NCBI GenBank assembly: GCA_963772975.1
Contig: CAVYZH010000009.1
Span: 1 to 64,000, forward strand
Reading direction: 5' to 3'
Source of the DNA: AC-32 sp963772975
GTDB taxonomy: Bacteria; Actinomycetota; Thermoleophilia; Gaiellales; Gaiellaceae
DNA: 64,000 nt
Part shown: piece by piece, positions 1 to 8,170 of the stretch
Layout: each line of letters starts with the position of its first letter
Numbering within the stretch: position 1 is the first letter of the stretch
The notes under the pieces: model-generated
What the model was told of the DNA's origin: nothing
What the model saw: only the letters and a program-made list of their open reading frames with translations
Database searches by the model: none
Program-made: the position numbers and the translations under genes

Positions 1-155
1 AAGAGCAGCTCACGGTAGGCGCGCCTGGTGTCCTCGGTCGACTCGACGTCGATCGAGTCGAGGCGCTTCTTGATCGTGCCGGTGCTTTCGTCTGCCGCCA
101 GGATCCCCTTGCCCTCGGCGACGAGCGCGTTCGCGGTGTCCGCTAGTTCCTGCAT
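1..155 (-). CDS. Class I fructose-bisphosphate aldolase, N-terminal part (runs off the left edge)
   Basis: Only the first 51 codons are present. The reverse strand reads MQELADTANALVAEGKGILA and continues with ADESTGTIKKRL, the N-terminal signature of the eukaryotic-type class I (Schiff-base) aldolase, whose catalytic lysine would lie outside the window. The enzyme splits fructose 1,6-bisphosphate into glyceraldehyde 3-phosphate and dihydroxyacetone phosphate. The ATG at 155 is preceded by an AACGGAGG ribosome binding site at about 162-169. On the same strand GATAAT (positions 187-192) is a possible -10 box, with no convincing -35. The family call rests on the motif alone. Confidence 0.85.
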   Translation of the reverse strand, partial: MQELADTANALVAEGKGILAADESTGTIKKRLDSIDVESTEDTRRAYRELL

Positions 156-254
156 TTCGGTGCCTCCGTTCGTTTCGCTGGGGGTGATTATCGCGGCTCG
201 GCGTCGTAGCATGCTGGTGCCGAGGGGCCCTGCTGCGGCGAGCGGCCCCTCGGC

Positions 255-758
255 CTAGCGTGTGTCCGAGGCGTTCGTCTGCAGCAGTAGTTGCACCGCG
301 CGCAGCTCGGCCGCGGTCGCCGGCTCGATCCGGCCCGCGCTGACCCACCAGGCCGGATGGATCTCGTTCCAGCCGTGCTGGTCGTCCTCGACCCAGGGGC
401 CGACGACCTCGACGCGCGCGCCCTCCTCGGGCACTGCCACGCGCGCCCGGTCGAACGGGATCACCTCGACGACGAGGTTGCCCCCGACGCGGTCGTTGCC
501 GTCGGAGAGCAACGAGGGATCGTCAGGCCGCAGATCGATGTGCACGTCACCGTCGTAGGGCTCGAAGACGACCTTGCTCACCGTCCCGACCGCGACCCGG
601 CAGCGGCTCTTCACGCGCAGGCGGGAGGGGTGGTAGACGCCGGCCAGCGGGTTCCCGCTGCGGCAGTACGGCGATGGCGGCGCGACCTGCCGCCGCAGCG
701 TGCAGGCAGCCGTGCAGCAGATGAGAAAGACGCCGATCACCGCCGCGGCTCGTCGCAT
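255..758 (-). CDS. Putative lipoprotein of unknown function
   Basis: A 167-residue protein beginning MRRAAAVIGVFLICCTAAC, a lipoprotein-type signal peptide with candidate acylated cysteines near residues 14-19, so it is probably anchored outside the membrane. The mature part contains a segment with VVFEPYDGDVHIDL and a later WNEIHPAWWVS, resembling small extracellular proteins with an OB-like beta fold; that resemblance is only an impression. It ends 100 bp before the aldolase on the same strand and may be upstream of it in a transcript. I do not recognise a named family. Confidence 0.6.
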   Translation of the reverse strand: MRRAAAVIGVFLICCTAACTLRRQVAPPSPYCRSGNPLAGVYHPSRLRVKSRCRVAVGTVSKVVFEPYDGDVHIDLRPDDPSLLSDGNDRVGGNLVVEVIPFDRARVAVPEEGARVEVVGPWVEDDQHGWNEIHPAWWVSAGRIEPATAAELRAVQLLLQTNASDTR

Positions 759-828
759 CCAACGAGCGTGCCTGCGGCCGGGCCGCGCCGAAAGTCGCTC
801 TTTCGGCCTGGGCTAGAATCCGCCTAGC

Positions 829-901
829 GCGGACGTAGCTCAGTTGGTAGAGCATCAGCTTCCCAAGCTGAGGGTCGCGGGTTCGATCCCCGTCGTCCGC
901 T
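829..901 (+). tRNA. tRNA-Gly (anticodon CCC)
   Basis: A complete cloverleaf can be drawn. The acceptor stem is GCGGACG/CGTCCGC, the D arm is GCTC-AGTTGGTA-GAGC, the anticodon stem is TCAGC/GCTGA around loop TTCCCAA (anticodon CCC), and the T arm is GCGGG-TTCGATC-CCCGT. The discriminator base is T, usual for bacterial glycine tRNAs, and CCA is not encoded. TAGAAT at 814-819 is a good -10 box ending about 9 nt before the tRNA; the -35 is weak. Confidence 0.96.
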
Positions 902-1193
902 TCGTCCGGATCAGGGCGGCGAGCCGAACGCCCGGGCGCTGCGACGCGAACCCTTCCGGCTGAGAGGAGTACACTGGCTGGACTGGCCCTGCGGCCAGAA
1001 CCCCGGCCGAAAGCCCGAAGGCCACCAACGCGCGTTGGCGCGCGAGGCGATGAGCCTAGGCGAGAGGTCCGACTTGCAGGGCCAGCTCTCTGTGTGAGGC
1101 TCGATCTCTGGGAGCCGAACTGGGCGACTCGGCCCGCCTCCCGGATGACACACGCCTATCGTCTCTGAACCATTCTCAAGGCAGGAGGACAAA
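902..1193. other. Intergenic stretch without a recognisable gene
   Basis: About 290 bases between the tRNA and the small membrane protein. It has several GC-rich inverted stretches (for example around ACGCGCGTTGGCGCGCG near 1027-1043) and no reading frame with a plausible start and protein-like composition. It does not match the tmRNA, RNase P or SRP RNA patterns I know. It could be an unrecognised structured RNA or simply the leader of the next gene. Confidence 0.4.
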
Positions 1194-1355
1194 GTGGCCG
1201 CGCCAGAACGTCGATACGGGGGACTAACGCTCGGCGGGATCCTGGTCATCGCCGGGATCATCGTCGTTGTCATCTGGAGCTTCTGGATCGGGCTGGTCAT
1301 CGCCCTGATCGGGCTCGTCGCCTTCGGTGGGTTCGTGCGCGGGAAGTGGTATTAG
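1194..1355 (+). CDS. Small membrane protein (53 aa), YGGLTLGG motif
   Basis: GTG start preceded by GCAGGAGGAC, an excellent ribosome binding site. The product begins MAAPERRYGGLTLGGILVIA and consists mostly of two hydrophobic stretches (residues about 11-28 and 30-47) ending in RGKWY, so it is probably an inner-membrane hairpin protein. The function is unknown. A truncated paralogue sharing ERRYGG-TLGGI lies on the opposite strand at 8462-8572. A terminator hairpin follows 45 bp downstream. Its size explains why automated callers may miss it. Confidence 0.75.
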   Translation: MAAPERRYGGLTLGGILVIAGIIVVVIWSFWIGLVIALIGLVAFGGFVRGKWY

Positions 1356-1399
1356 CCCATCCGCGCCGTCGAGCCCGGCTGGTGTGACCAAGCAGACGA

Positions 1400-1420
1400 A
1401 GGGCCCGCAGTGCGGGCCCT
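1400..1420 (+). terminator. Intrinsic terminator between convergent genes
   Basis: Perfect inverted repeat AGGGCCCGCA/TGCGGGCCCT (8-bp stem and 5-nt loop if sterically allowed), followed by TCTGTTCT. It lies between the small membrane protein gene on the plus strand and the RTX-protein gene on the minus strand and may serve both. Confidence 0.75.
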
Positions 1421-1445
1421 TCTGTTCTCCAGACCGAGGGAGGGC

Positions 1446-2108
1446 CTACGCCTCGCACCTCGTGTTCGTCTCGCCGTTGGCGCAGGTGTCCGTGCCACGC
1501 CCGCCGTCGAGGGAGTCGGTTCCGGGCCCGCCGTCGAGCCGGTCGCCCCCGTTATCGCCGCGCAGCGTGTCGTCGCCGGTGAACGCATCGAGCACGTCAC
1601 GTCCGTTGCCGCCCTCGAGCACGTCATTGCCCTGCCAGCCGTGCAGCTCGTCTGCGCCCTGCCCGCCGTGGAGGGTGTTATTGCCAAAGTCGCTCGCGTG
1701 CAGGATGTCCCTGCCCATGCCGCCCCAGAGGACGTCGTCGCCGGTGTTCCCGACGCCGCAGCAGCCGAGCACTCCGCCGTCGATCAGGTCGCTACCCTGC
1801 TGGCCCGCGAGCTGGTCGGTCCCGTCGCCGCCCTGCAGTGTGTCTCGGCCCTGACCGCCGCAGATGAGGTCGTCGCCGCCGTTGCCGGAGACCTGATCCG
1901 CGCCGCCGCGCGCAGCGATCACGTCGTTGCCAGCCGTACCGTTGATGACGTCGGTGTGCTGTGTGCCGACGATGGTCGCGGCCTGGCCGAGACAGGACGC
2001 GTGCTTCTTCGGCTTCTTCGGGCCCGGGCCCTTGCCGTCCGCGCCGGCCGCGAACGCCATCAGCCCGACCAGAGCGGTGGCGAGTGCCAGCACCATGAGT
2101 TTGCGCAT
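1446..2108 (-). CDS. Secreted RTX / haemolysin-type calcium-binding repeat protein
   Basis: A 220-residue protein with an N-terminal signal peptide (MRKLMVLALATALVGLMAFA followed by AGA). After a short basic linker, from about residue 50 to the end it is built of glycine- and aspartate-rich nonapeptides such as GGNGRDVLD, GGQGADELHG and GGPGTDSLDG. These form the RTX parallel beta-roll that folds on binding extracellular calcium. No catalytic domain is attached, so it may be a structural or surface protein. Cysteines occur near the N-terminal border, in the LGCCG insertion, and in the C-terminal CANGETNTRC. The start is chosen for the signal peptide; the downstream hairpin at 1400-1420 can terminate it. 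Confidence 0.88.
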   Translation of the reverse strand: MRKLMVLALATALVGLMAFAAGADGKGPGPKKPKKHASCLGQAATIVGTQHTDVINGTAGNDVIAARGGADQVSGNGGDDLICGGQGRDTLQGGDGTDQLAGQQGSDLIDGGVLGCCGVGNTGDDVLWGGMGRDILHASDFGNNTLHGGQGADELHGWQGNDVLEGGNGRDVLDAFTGDDTLRGDNGGDRLDGGPGTDSLDGGRGTDTCANGETNTRCEA

Positions 2109-2183
2109 TTCGTCTTGCCCCCTTGGGGTGGGTGGATGCGTGTACCAAGAGGACGACGCGTGTGGTGCGATCTTGTGGTGCGC

Positions 2184-2504
2184 CTAGGGCGCGCCGCGCT
2201 CGTCGACCAGGAAGTCGTGGATCTCCGCGAGGTCTTCGAGCGCGGTCTGGATGTCCTCCTGGTCGATCTTCGTCGTCTCGGCGGCGAGCGCGATGTCGCG
2301 GGCGGCGAAGAAGTCGGCGACGATGTCGCGGCTCTCGTCCTCGACTACGACCGGGTTCTCGAGGTCGAAGCCGCGGTCGGTCAGCATCGCCTCGACGAGG
2401 CGGACGATCTCAGGCAGCGCCTCCTCGGGCGAGTCGGCAGCGTCTTCCTGGAGCTGCGCCCACTGGCTCTCCCACTCGTGAAGGTCGAGACCCGGGTCGG
2501 TCAT
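2184..2504 (-). CDS. Conserved-looking acidic hypothetical protein
   Basis: A 106-residue soluble, acidic, helix-rich protein beginning MTDPGLDLHEWESQWAQLQE and containing DFFAARDIALAAE. There is no signal peptide, membrane segment or recognisable active-site motif. It is divergent from hemA, with only 28 bp between the two start codons, so the promoters must overlap or both mRNAs be nearly leaderless. I do not recognise the family. Confidence 0.65.
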   Translation of the reverse strand: MTDPGLDLHEWESQWAQLQEDAADSPEEALPEIVRLVEAMLTDRGFDLENPVVVEDESRDIVADFFAARDIALAAETTKIDQEDIQTALEDLAEIHDFLVDERGAP

Positions 2505-2532
2505 TGTCGGCTCCTCGGTAGCATCGTCGCCG

Positions 2533-3741
2533 GTGGTGCCCGCCCAGCCTACGACAGAAACCGCGCGCCTGCTCGCGCTTGGTGTGTCGCATCACCAGGC
2601 GCCGCTCGACGTGCGGGAACGCCTCTACCTCCAGGACGGTCACGCGGCCGAGCTTGCCGAGGCGCTCGGCGAGGCGGTCGTGCTCTCGACCTGCAACCGC
2701 ACGGAGATCTATCTGCTCGGCGGCGACCCCGATCGCGCGCGCGTAGAGCTGGAGGAGCGCTCCGGGCTCGAGCTCGAAGGCGTGCTCGCGCGCTGGGACG
2801 ACGGCGAGGCGGTCTCGCACCTCTTCCGCGTCGCGGCCGGCCTCGACTCGCTCGTGCCGGGTGAGTCGCAGATCCTCGGCCAGGTGCGCGACGCGTACGA
2901 AGCCGCCCGCACGCGCGGCGCCACCGGCGCACTGCTGAACAGGTTGTTCGAGGACGCGCTGCACGCCGGCAAGCGCGTGCGCACGGAGGCGAAGCTGCAC
3001 GAGCTTCCCGAATCGGTCGCGGCCTCTGCGGTCGAGCTCGGCGTGGGTGAGCTGGGCGGCGCCGAGGGCAAGCGGGCGCTGCTGTTCGGGGCGGGGAAGA
3101 TGTGCGAGCTCGCGGCTCGCGATCTCCGCGCGCGTGGGGCGGAGGTCGTCGTCTCGAGCCGGACGCTCGAAAGCGCGCAGGATCTCGCCGAGCGGGTGGG
3201 TGGCCGCGCAGCCGCGTTCGACGCGGTCGCGGTCGAGCTGCCCGAGGCCGACCTGGTCATCTCGGCCACCCGCTGTCCGTACCCGATCCTCCATGCCGAG
3301 GCGGTTCGGCCGCGCGAGAAGCCGCTCGTGCTCGTGGACGTCGCCGTGCCGCGCGACCTCGACCCGGCGATCGGCGAGCTCGAGGGCTGCACGCTGTTCG
3401 ACATCGACGCGTTGGGCGAAGGGCTCGTCGGCCGCGAGGAGGACATCCGAGAGGCCGAGGCGATTGTGGCCGAGGAGGCCGCAAGGTTCGCCGACTGGCG
3501 CCGGTCACGCGACGCGGCCGAGGCGATCCGCGACTTGCGAACGCGTGCCGAGGAGATCCGCTCCGAGGAGTTGGCTCGCGCGGGCTCGCGGCTGTCCGAG
3601 CTCTCGCCGCGCGAGCGCGAGACCGTCGAGACGCTGACCACGCAGATCGTGAACAAGCTGCTGCACGCGCCGACGATCCGCGCCAAGGAAGCCGGCTCGG
3701 AGCCGCTGCGTGACCTCTTCGCCCTGCGCGACGACGAGTGA
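2533..3741 (+). CDS. hemA: Glutamyl-tRNA reductase
   Basis: A 402-residue enzyme that reduces glutamyl-tRNA(Glu) with NADPH to glutamate-1-semialdehyde, the first step of the C5 route to 5-aminolevulinate and tetrapyrroles. Visible signatures are GVSHHQAPLDVRE at the N-terminus, the catalytic cysteine in LSTCNRTEIY (Cys54), and LVPGESQILGQVRDAY at about 108-123. An NADPH-binding stretch, LLFGAGKMCELAARDL, lies near residue 185, followed by a C-terminal helical dimerisation domain. The GTG start gives the usual N-terminus. It overlaps hemL by 4 bp (GTGA), so the two steps are translationally coupled. Confidence 0.95.
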   Translation: MVPAQPTTETARLLALGVSHHQAPLDVRERLYLQDGHAAELAEALGEAVVLSTCNRTEIYLLGGDPDRARVELEERSGLELEGVLARWDDGEAVSHLFRVAAGLDSLVPGESQILGQVRDAYEAARTRGATGALLNRLFEDALHAGKRVRTEAKLHELPESVAASAVELGVGELGGAEGKRALLFGAGKMCELAARDLRARGAEVVVSSRTLESAQDLAERVGGRAAAFDAVAVELPEADLVISATRCPYPILHAEAVRPREKPLVLVDVAVPRDLDPAIGELEGCTLFDIDALGEGLVGREEDIREAEAIVAEEAARFADWRRSRDAAEAIRDLRTRAEEIRSEELARAGSRLSELSPRERETVETLTTQIVNKLLHAPTIRAKEAGSEPLRDLFALRDDE

Positions 3742-4898
3742 GCTCGGCCGAGCTCTACGCGCGGGCGCTGAAGGTCATCCCCGGCGGCGTCAACTCGCCG
3801 GTGCGCGCGATGAAGGCCGTCGGGCTCGACGGGCCGCTGTTCGCCGCTCGCGGCGAGGGCGCCTACCTCGAAGACGCCGAGGGTCGGCGCTACCTCGACT
3901 GGGTCCTCTCGTGGGGGCCGTTGATCTTCGGGCACGCCGACCCCGAGACGGTGGAGGCCGTGGTCGCGGCCGCGCGCGAGGGGACGACGTTCGGCACCGC
4001 CACCGAGCGCGAGGTCGAGCTGGCCGAGGAGATCGTCGGCGCCGTTCCGTCGGTGGAGATGGTGCGGCTGGTCTCGTCGGGCACGGAGGCGGCGATGACG
4101 GCGCTGCGGCTCGCCCGCGCGGCGACCGGGCGCGAGCCGTTCGTCCGCTTCCGCGGCAACTACCACGGGCACGCCGACCCGTTCCTGTCCGAGGCGGGCT
4201 CGGGCGTGCGGACGCTCCGGCTGGAGGCCGGCGGAGATGGGCGCGTCGTCGACTACAACGATCTCGAGGCGGCCAAGCGCGAGATCGACGGCGCGGCCTG
4301 CATCTTCGTCGAGCCGGTCGCCGGGAACATGGGCGTCGTCCCGCCGGCCGAGGGCTTTCTCGAGGGCCTGCGCGAGCTCTGCGACGAGAGCGGTGCGCTG
4401 CTCGTCTTCGACGAGGTGATCACCGGCTTCCGCGTGGCACGGGGCGGCGCGCAAGAGCGTTTCGGCGTGCTGCCCGACCTGACCGTGCTCGGCAAGATCG
4501 TCGGCGGCGGCCTCCCGCTGGCGGCGTTCGGGGGCGGCCCCGAGCTGATGGAACGTCTGGCTCCGGCCGGCGACGTCTACCAGGCGGGCACGCTCTCCGG
4601 GAACCCCCTGGCGACCGCTGCGGGCCTGTCCGTGTTACGACGTCTGACACCGGCGGTCTACCAGCAGCTGGAGGCGAAGGGCCGCAAGCTCGACGCGCTC
4701 GCGCAGTTCGGCCGCTTCGAGCGCGTCGGGGCGATGGCGACGCTGTTCGTCGACGACTACCCGGCGCTCTTCCGCCATCTGTTCGAGCGAGGCATCTACC
4801 TGGCGCCGAGCCAGAACGAGGCGATGTTCCTCTCGACCGCCCACGGCGACGAGGAGATCGACCGTACGATCGAAGCCGTCGCGGACTTCTTCAGCTAG
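3738..4898 (+). CDS. hemL: Glutamate-1-semialdehyde 2,1-aminomutase
   Basis: A PLP-dependent class III aminotransferase-fold enzyme converting glutamate-1-semialdehyde to 5-aminolevulinate. It has IPGGVNSPVRAM at the N-terminus, FRGNYHGHADPF near 138-149, the PLP-contacting FDEVITGFR near residue 225, and the Schiff-base lysine in LGKIVGGGLPLAAFGG (Lys253). At 386 residues it is about 40 shorter than the typical enzyme of about 425. The missing length falls between SGNPLATAAG and the C-terminal domain, where the linker helices look compressed with no frame break. It forms a two-gene unit with hemA; other haem genes are not nearby. Confidence 0.94.
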   Translation: MSSAELYARALKVIPGGVNSPVRAMKAVGLDGPLFAARGEGAYLEDAEGRRYLDWVLSWGPLIFGHADPETVEAVVAAAREGTTFGTATEREVELAEEIVGAVPSVEMVRLVSSGTEAAMTALRLARAATGREPFVRFRGNYHGHADPFLSEAGSGVRTLRLEAGGDGRVVDYNDLEAAKREIDGAACIFVEPVAGNMGVVPPAEGFLEGLRELCDESGALLVFDEVITGFRVARGGAQERFGVLPDLTVLGKIVGGGLPLAAFGGGPELMERLAPAGDVYQAGTLSGNPLATAAGLSVLRRLTPAVYQQLEAKGRKLDALAQFGRFERVGAMATLFVDDYPALFRHLFERGIYLAPSQNEAMFLSTAHGDEEIDRTIEAVADFFS

Positions 4899-5373
4899 GC
4901 CAGGCCTCGACCAGGCGCAGGCGGGTTTCGAGCAGGTGCTCGGGGAGCACCTTCACGTCAGCGAGGACGGGCATGAAGTTCGTGTCACCTGCCCAACGGG
5001 GGACAACGTGGAGATGGATGTGATCGACAACGCCGGCGCCGGCGACGCGGCCGAGGTTCCAGCCGAGGTTGTGACCTTCCGGGCCATAGACGTCACGCAG
5101 CGCGGAGACTCCCTGGACCGCAAGGCGGTGGACCTCCAGCGCCTCCTTATCCGTAAGCCCGGCGAGCTCGCCGACGTGCCGGTAGGGGGCGACCATCAGA
5201 TGACCGCTCGAGTAGGGGAACTTGTTCAGCAGGACGAACGCGAGTTCGCCGCGGTGTACCACGAGCCGCTCCTCGTCGTCCCCGGCGGCCGCGTCGCAGA
5301 AGATGCAGCCGGGCTGCTCGCCGGCTTGCTTGATGTACTCGAGTCGCCAAGGCGCCCACAACTGCTTGGTCAC
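4891..5373 (-). CDS. HIT-family nucleotide hydrolase/phosphorylase
   Basis: A 160-residue protein starting VTKQLWAPWRLEYI, then PGCIFC, LLNKFPYSSGHLMVAP and the histidine triad DHIHLHVVPRW near residue 120. This is the actinobacterial HIT branch related to Ap4A phosphorylase and GalT; it would cleave a phosphoanhydride of a nucleotide substrate through a nucleotidyl-histidine intermediate. The start is GTG at 5373, or GTG two codons upstream at 5379. The gene is convergent with hemL and the two stop regions overlap by 8 bp. The exact substrate cannot be read from sequence. Confidence 0.87.
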   Translation of the reverse strand: MTKQLWAPWRLEYIKQAGEQPGCIFCDAAAGDDEERLVVHRGELAFVLLNKFPYSSGHLMVAPYRHVGELAGLTDKEALEVHRLAVQGVSALRDVYGPEGHNLGWNLGRVAGAGVVDHIHLHVVPRWAGDTNFMPVLADVKVLPEHLLETRLRLVEAWPS

Positions 5374-5419
5374 GGCCACGACCCTACAGTCCGGCCCAGG
5401 AAGGCCTAAACTCCTGCAC

Positions 5420-6367
5420 GTGAAGCGGTTCGTGTTCCTGCTGGTCGTTGCCGCGGTCGCTTCCGGAGCCGCCGCCCCGAGTGCCCAGCGCATGAAGGTC
5501 GTCCCCGCCGGCGTCCAGATCGGCGGTGTCCGCGTGGGCGGTCTTACCTCCGAGCAGGCCCGGAACGCGGTCTCGTGGTGGTACAACCGGCCGCTTCGCT
5601 TCGTCTTCTACGGCAAGCACTGGACGGCGCGACCCGCGGCGCTGGGCGCGACCGTGGACGCCGACTGGGCCGTCCAACACGTGCTGCGGGCCAGGCCCAA
5701 CGAAAGTCTCGCGCTGCGCGTGAACGTCGACTCCGACGCGGTGCAGCGCTACGTGCGCGCGCTCGACGGGCGGCTCTCGGTCGAGCCGGTCGACGCGACC
5801 GCGACCCTGAAGGGGCTGCAGCCCGTGATCGAGCCCGGCAAGACGGGCCTCGAGCTGAACCGCGCGCAAACGGCTCAGCGGATCGACGCTCTGCTGGCGA
5901 TCGCGCGCCGCCCCGTGACCGTCACCCCGGCCACACGCACGGTCGCGCCGTCGGTGACGGCGAACAGCTTCGGCGCGGTGGTCGTGATCTACCGCGGCTC
6001 GAACGAGCTGCACCTGTACAAGGGCGCCAACCCGTGGCGCACCTTCCAGGTCGCAACCGGCCAGGCGATCTACCCGACGCCGCTCGGCGACTGGCACGTG
6101 GTCGACCTGCAGCGCAACCCCTGGTGGCGCCCGCCGGACTCGCCCTGGGCGAAGGGCCTGAAGCCGATCCCGCCGGGGCCGGGCAACCCGCTGGGCACAC
6201 GCTGGATGGGCCTCGACGCGGCCGGCGTGGGCATGCACGGCACTCCCGACTCGGCCTCGATCGGCTACTCCGCCTCCCACGGCTGCATCCGCATGCGCAT
6301 CCCGGATGCCGAGTGGCTGTTCGACCACGTCCGCATCGGGACGCCGGTCTTCATCATCGACGCATAG
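5420..6367 (+). CDS. Secreted L,D-transpeptidase (YkuD) with a peptidoglycan-binding domain
   Basis: About 315 residues from the GTG at 5420. A signal peptide (MKRFVFLLVVAAVASGAAAP) is followed by a region with GGVRVGGLTSEQARNAV, typical of the PG_binding_4 domain, over about residues 30-165. The C-terminal YkuD domain carries GMHGTPDSASIGYSASHGC with the catalytic histidines and cysteine (Cys289) followed by IRMR. Such enzymes make 3-3 (meso-Dap) crosslinks or attach proteins to peptidoglycan outside the membrane. The gene is divergent from the HIT gene, with 46 bp between the starts. Confidence 0.92.
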   Translation: MKRFVFLLVVAAVASGAAAPSAQRMKVVPAGVQIGGVRVGGLTSEQARNAVSWWYNRPLRFVFYGKHWTARPAALGATVDADWAVQHVLRARPNESLALRVNVDSDAVQRYVRALDGRLSVEPVDATATLKGLQPVIEPGKTGLELNRAQTAQRIDALLAIARRPVTVTPATRTVAPSVTANSFGAVVVIYRGSNELHLYKGANPWRTFQVATGQAIYPTPLGDWHVVDLQRNPWWRPPDSPWAKGLKPIPPGPGNPLGTRWMGLDAAGVGMHGTPDSASIGYSASHGCIRMRIPDAEWLFDHVRIGTPVFIIDA

Positions 6368-6529
6368 CCAGGAGCCGGAGCGAGACGCCGAGGCTAAGTC
6401 CCGGCTCAAGCAGGGATTTCGACCTGCCGAGGTGGACCGCCTCACTTGCGCCCGGGAACCAGGTGATCCAAGATCGGCTGAACCATGCCCTGTCCGAAGT
6501 GGAAAGGGCGTCAAGGAGGCGGGCTTTAC

Positions 6530-6907
6530 ATGCGGCGTAGATTGATTCTGTTGGCAGTCGGCCTGTCGGTGGCCGGCGTGCTCGCGGTGGGTAGCAGCAC
6601 GCAGGCGAGAGCCGGCGGCAATGGCGCGGAGGTGGTACGTGCTGACGGCGACTGCTTCGTAGCTGGCAACACGGGTTCCTGGCTGTTCTCGTGCAAGATC
6701 CAGTTCGTGATCCAGCCGGACGGCACGATCAACCACCACATCACGGGCTCGGTCATCCCCGGCGAGGAGAGCAGCCCGCTTCCGTCGCAGCCCGTGACAG
6801 ACTTCACGGGCCAGCCCTGTTTCGTGTTGGGCGATGAGGTGCTCACGAGGGTCACCGCCGGCATAGTCACGCCGAGCGGGCAGGTCAAACTGACCTGCAG
6901 GAGCTAA
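6530..6907 (+). CDS. Small secreted protein of unknown function, four cysteines
   Basis: A 125-residue protein with signal peptide MRRRLILLAVGLSVAGVLAV and a mature part of about 100 residues. Four cysteines (in GDCF, FSCK, QPCF and LTCRS) could make two disulfides in a small beta-rich domain. The ATG at 6530 follows AAGGAGGCGGG, which decides the start over upstream in-frame codons. A terminator follows directly. The fold and function are not recognised. Confidence 0.68.
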   Translation: MRRRLILLAVGLSVAGVLAVGSSTQARAGGNGAEVVRADGDCFVAGNTGSWLFSCKIQFVIQPDGTINHHITGSVIPGEESSPLPSQPVTDFTGQPCFVLGDEVLTRVTAGIVTPSGQVKLTCRS

Positions 6908-6912
6908 GGTCG

Positions 6913-6940
6913 AAGGCCCGCTCCGGCGGGCTTTCTTCTT
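6913..6940 (+). terminator. Intrinsic terminator
   Basis: GCCCGC-TCCG-GCGGGC stem extended by A/T pairs and followed by TTTCTTCTTCT, immediately after the secreted-protein stop codon. Confidence 0.85.
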
Positions 6941-7089
6941 CTCTCCGGGCTAGAGCCAGCGCATCTAGCGAAGCCGGTCAGCGAGGCTCCGAATCGCCTT
7001 GCCGAGCCAGATTCCCATCGCCGAGATCAGCTGGGGTCGGCTCAGTCTGGTGCAACTTTGCACCGCCGAGCAGGCGCAACACGCTTCAA

Positions 7090-7301
7090 TCAGATCGGAA
7101 GCCTCTCGTGAGCCTTCGACTCCGTGTGCACGTCGGCGAGCATGTTCCCCAGCTCTGACATCAACCGATAGCCGTCCGTGAACGGCCAGCTCGTCCCGTC
7201 GTCGAAGCACAGAACGTCTGGTTGTCGTACATGTGAATCGTCAGCCCGGTGGCGATCCCCTTGCCCGTCGGCCGATACGTGGGCATCTCGTACGTCGGCA
7301 T
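7090..7301 (-). CDS. Small hypothetical protein, apparent one-base frameshift
   Basis: An ATG at 7301 follows GAGAGGAGCG and opens MPTYEMPTYRPTGKGIATGL, continuing to IHMYDNQ. Downstream a different frame of the same strand carries a protein-like segment, CFDDGTSWPFTDGYRLMSE, then LGNMLADVHTES, ending at TGA (7090). Restoring one base in CAGACGTTC (7221-7229) joins them into a protein of about 70 residues, and the span is one base short of a multiple of three. The function is unknown. It may be a genuine gene with a sequencing deletion or a recent pseudogene. Confidence 0.5.
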
Positions 7302-7447
7302 GATCGCTCCTCTCTCGTGGTTGTTCTCAGACGCTATGCCGGGCGTAGCCCGTCGAGTCAGGGGATCTACGCAGCTGTTGGAGAGAGAACCCTCGCCTGC
7401 GCGAGCGGCCTCTCCCTTGAGCGCAGTCGGGTGTAATCGCAACTCTC

Positions 7448-7831
7448 TTGTCGCCGACTTCACCGGCATGTCCTGGCCTCTCTAGACTCGACCTGCCGTC
7501 TCGGCCCAAGAAGGAGGAAACGGTCGACCTCGCAGGGCCGTCCATAGTGATGATTCTCGGCGCGCGAAAGTTGCCGCTGACGCGGGCTGAGGCAAACGAA
7601 CTGCATGACCTGCTCGTCGAGCGCAATCTGGCCCTGCTGGCGCTCCAGTCAGAGCTAACGCGAGCGCTGCAGCCCGATTCGGGGCAGCCGGATATCTTCG
7701 CGGATGAGGAGATGCGGCAGGAGTTGCTGCTTTGCCTCGATGCGGCCGACGCCGAGCTCCAACTGGCGGAAGGACTGCGAAACCTCCGCCAGGCTGCCCG
7801 CGTGCCGATCTCACCTAAGCCCGAGTATTAG
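7448..7831 (+). CDS. Hypothetical helical protein (start uncertain)
   Basis: The convincing part is the C-terminal 90 or so residues, from GARKLPLTRAEANELHDLLV to the end. It is charged and amphipathic, looks like two or three long helices, and has no signal or membrane segment. Possible starts are ATG 7448 or GTG 7547. A good AAGGAGGA at 7509-7517 is not properly spaced for either, so the N-terminus is unresolved. The family is unrecognised. Confidence 0.5.
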   Translation: MSPTSPACPGLSRLDLPSRPKKEETVDLAGPSIVMILGARKLPLTRAEANELHDLLVERNLALLALQSELTRALQPDSGQPDIFADEEMRQELLLCLDAADAELQLAEGLRNLRQAARVPISPKPEY

Positions 7832-7857
7832 CCGCTGCTCTAGGCTCGAGGGAGTGC

Positions 7858-8004
7858 GGCGACGACGCGACGATCGACGAAGCTGCGATGGTTGCAACCT
7901 GCCTCGCCGCGTTCGCCGGCGACCGCTACCAGGACGCGGCCCTGGCGCTTCGGGCCGTGGCCGAACGAGCGACTAGTCGAGTGCGAGCTCGAGGCATTGC
8001 GTGA
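7858..8004 (+). pseudogene. Gene remnant A (YQDA...LRAVAERA motif)
   Basis: The frame reads GDDATIDEAAMVATCLAAF and continues AGDRYQDAALALRAVAERAT. No usable start codon lies between the preceding in-frame stop and this segment. A diverged second copy with the same spacing (DATIEDAG, then GAGYQEAVQTLRAMAERAN) lies at 8694-8807. The pair looks like the C-terminal end of a small duplicated gene family that has lost its 5' parts, or whose start is hidden by an indel. Confidence 0.4.
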
Positions 8005-8170
8005 GATCGGGCCGGGTCGCGTTGCAGCCGGCTCGTCAGCTCGGAGCCGACATACGTACGTAGTTCTTGGCAGTCCAAGCCCGAGAGCTCGCGGATGTCT
8101 CTGGGTCGGTGGGGGAAGACAATGCTCGTGTGGGGCTCTTAGCGATGCCCCCAAGGTAGTGAGGTGACGC

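Noticed and set aside
902..1193. Possible TPP-like or other riboswitch before the small membrane protein (CGGCTGAGAGGAG)
   Set aside because: The CTGAGA word occurs, but the conserved order and partner segments of a TPP element are absent on both strands.
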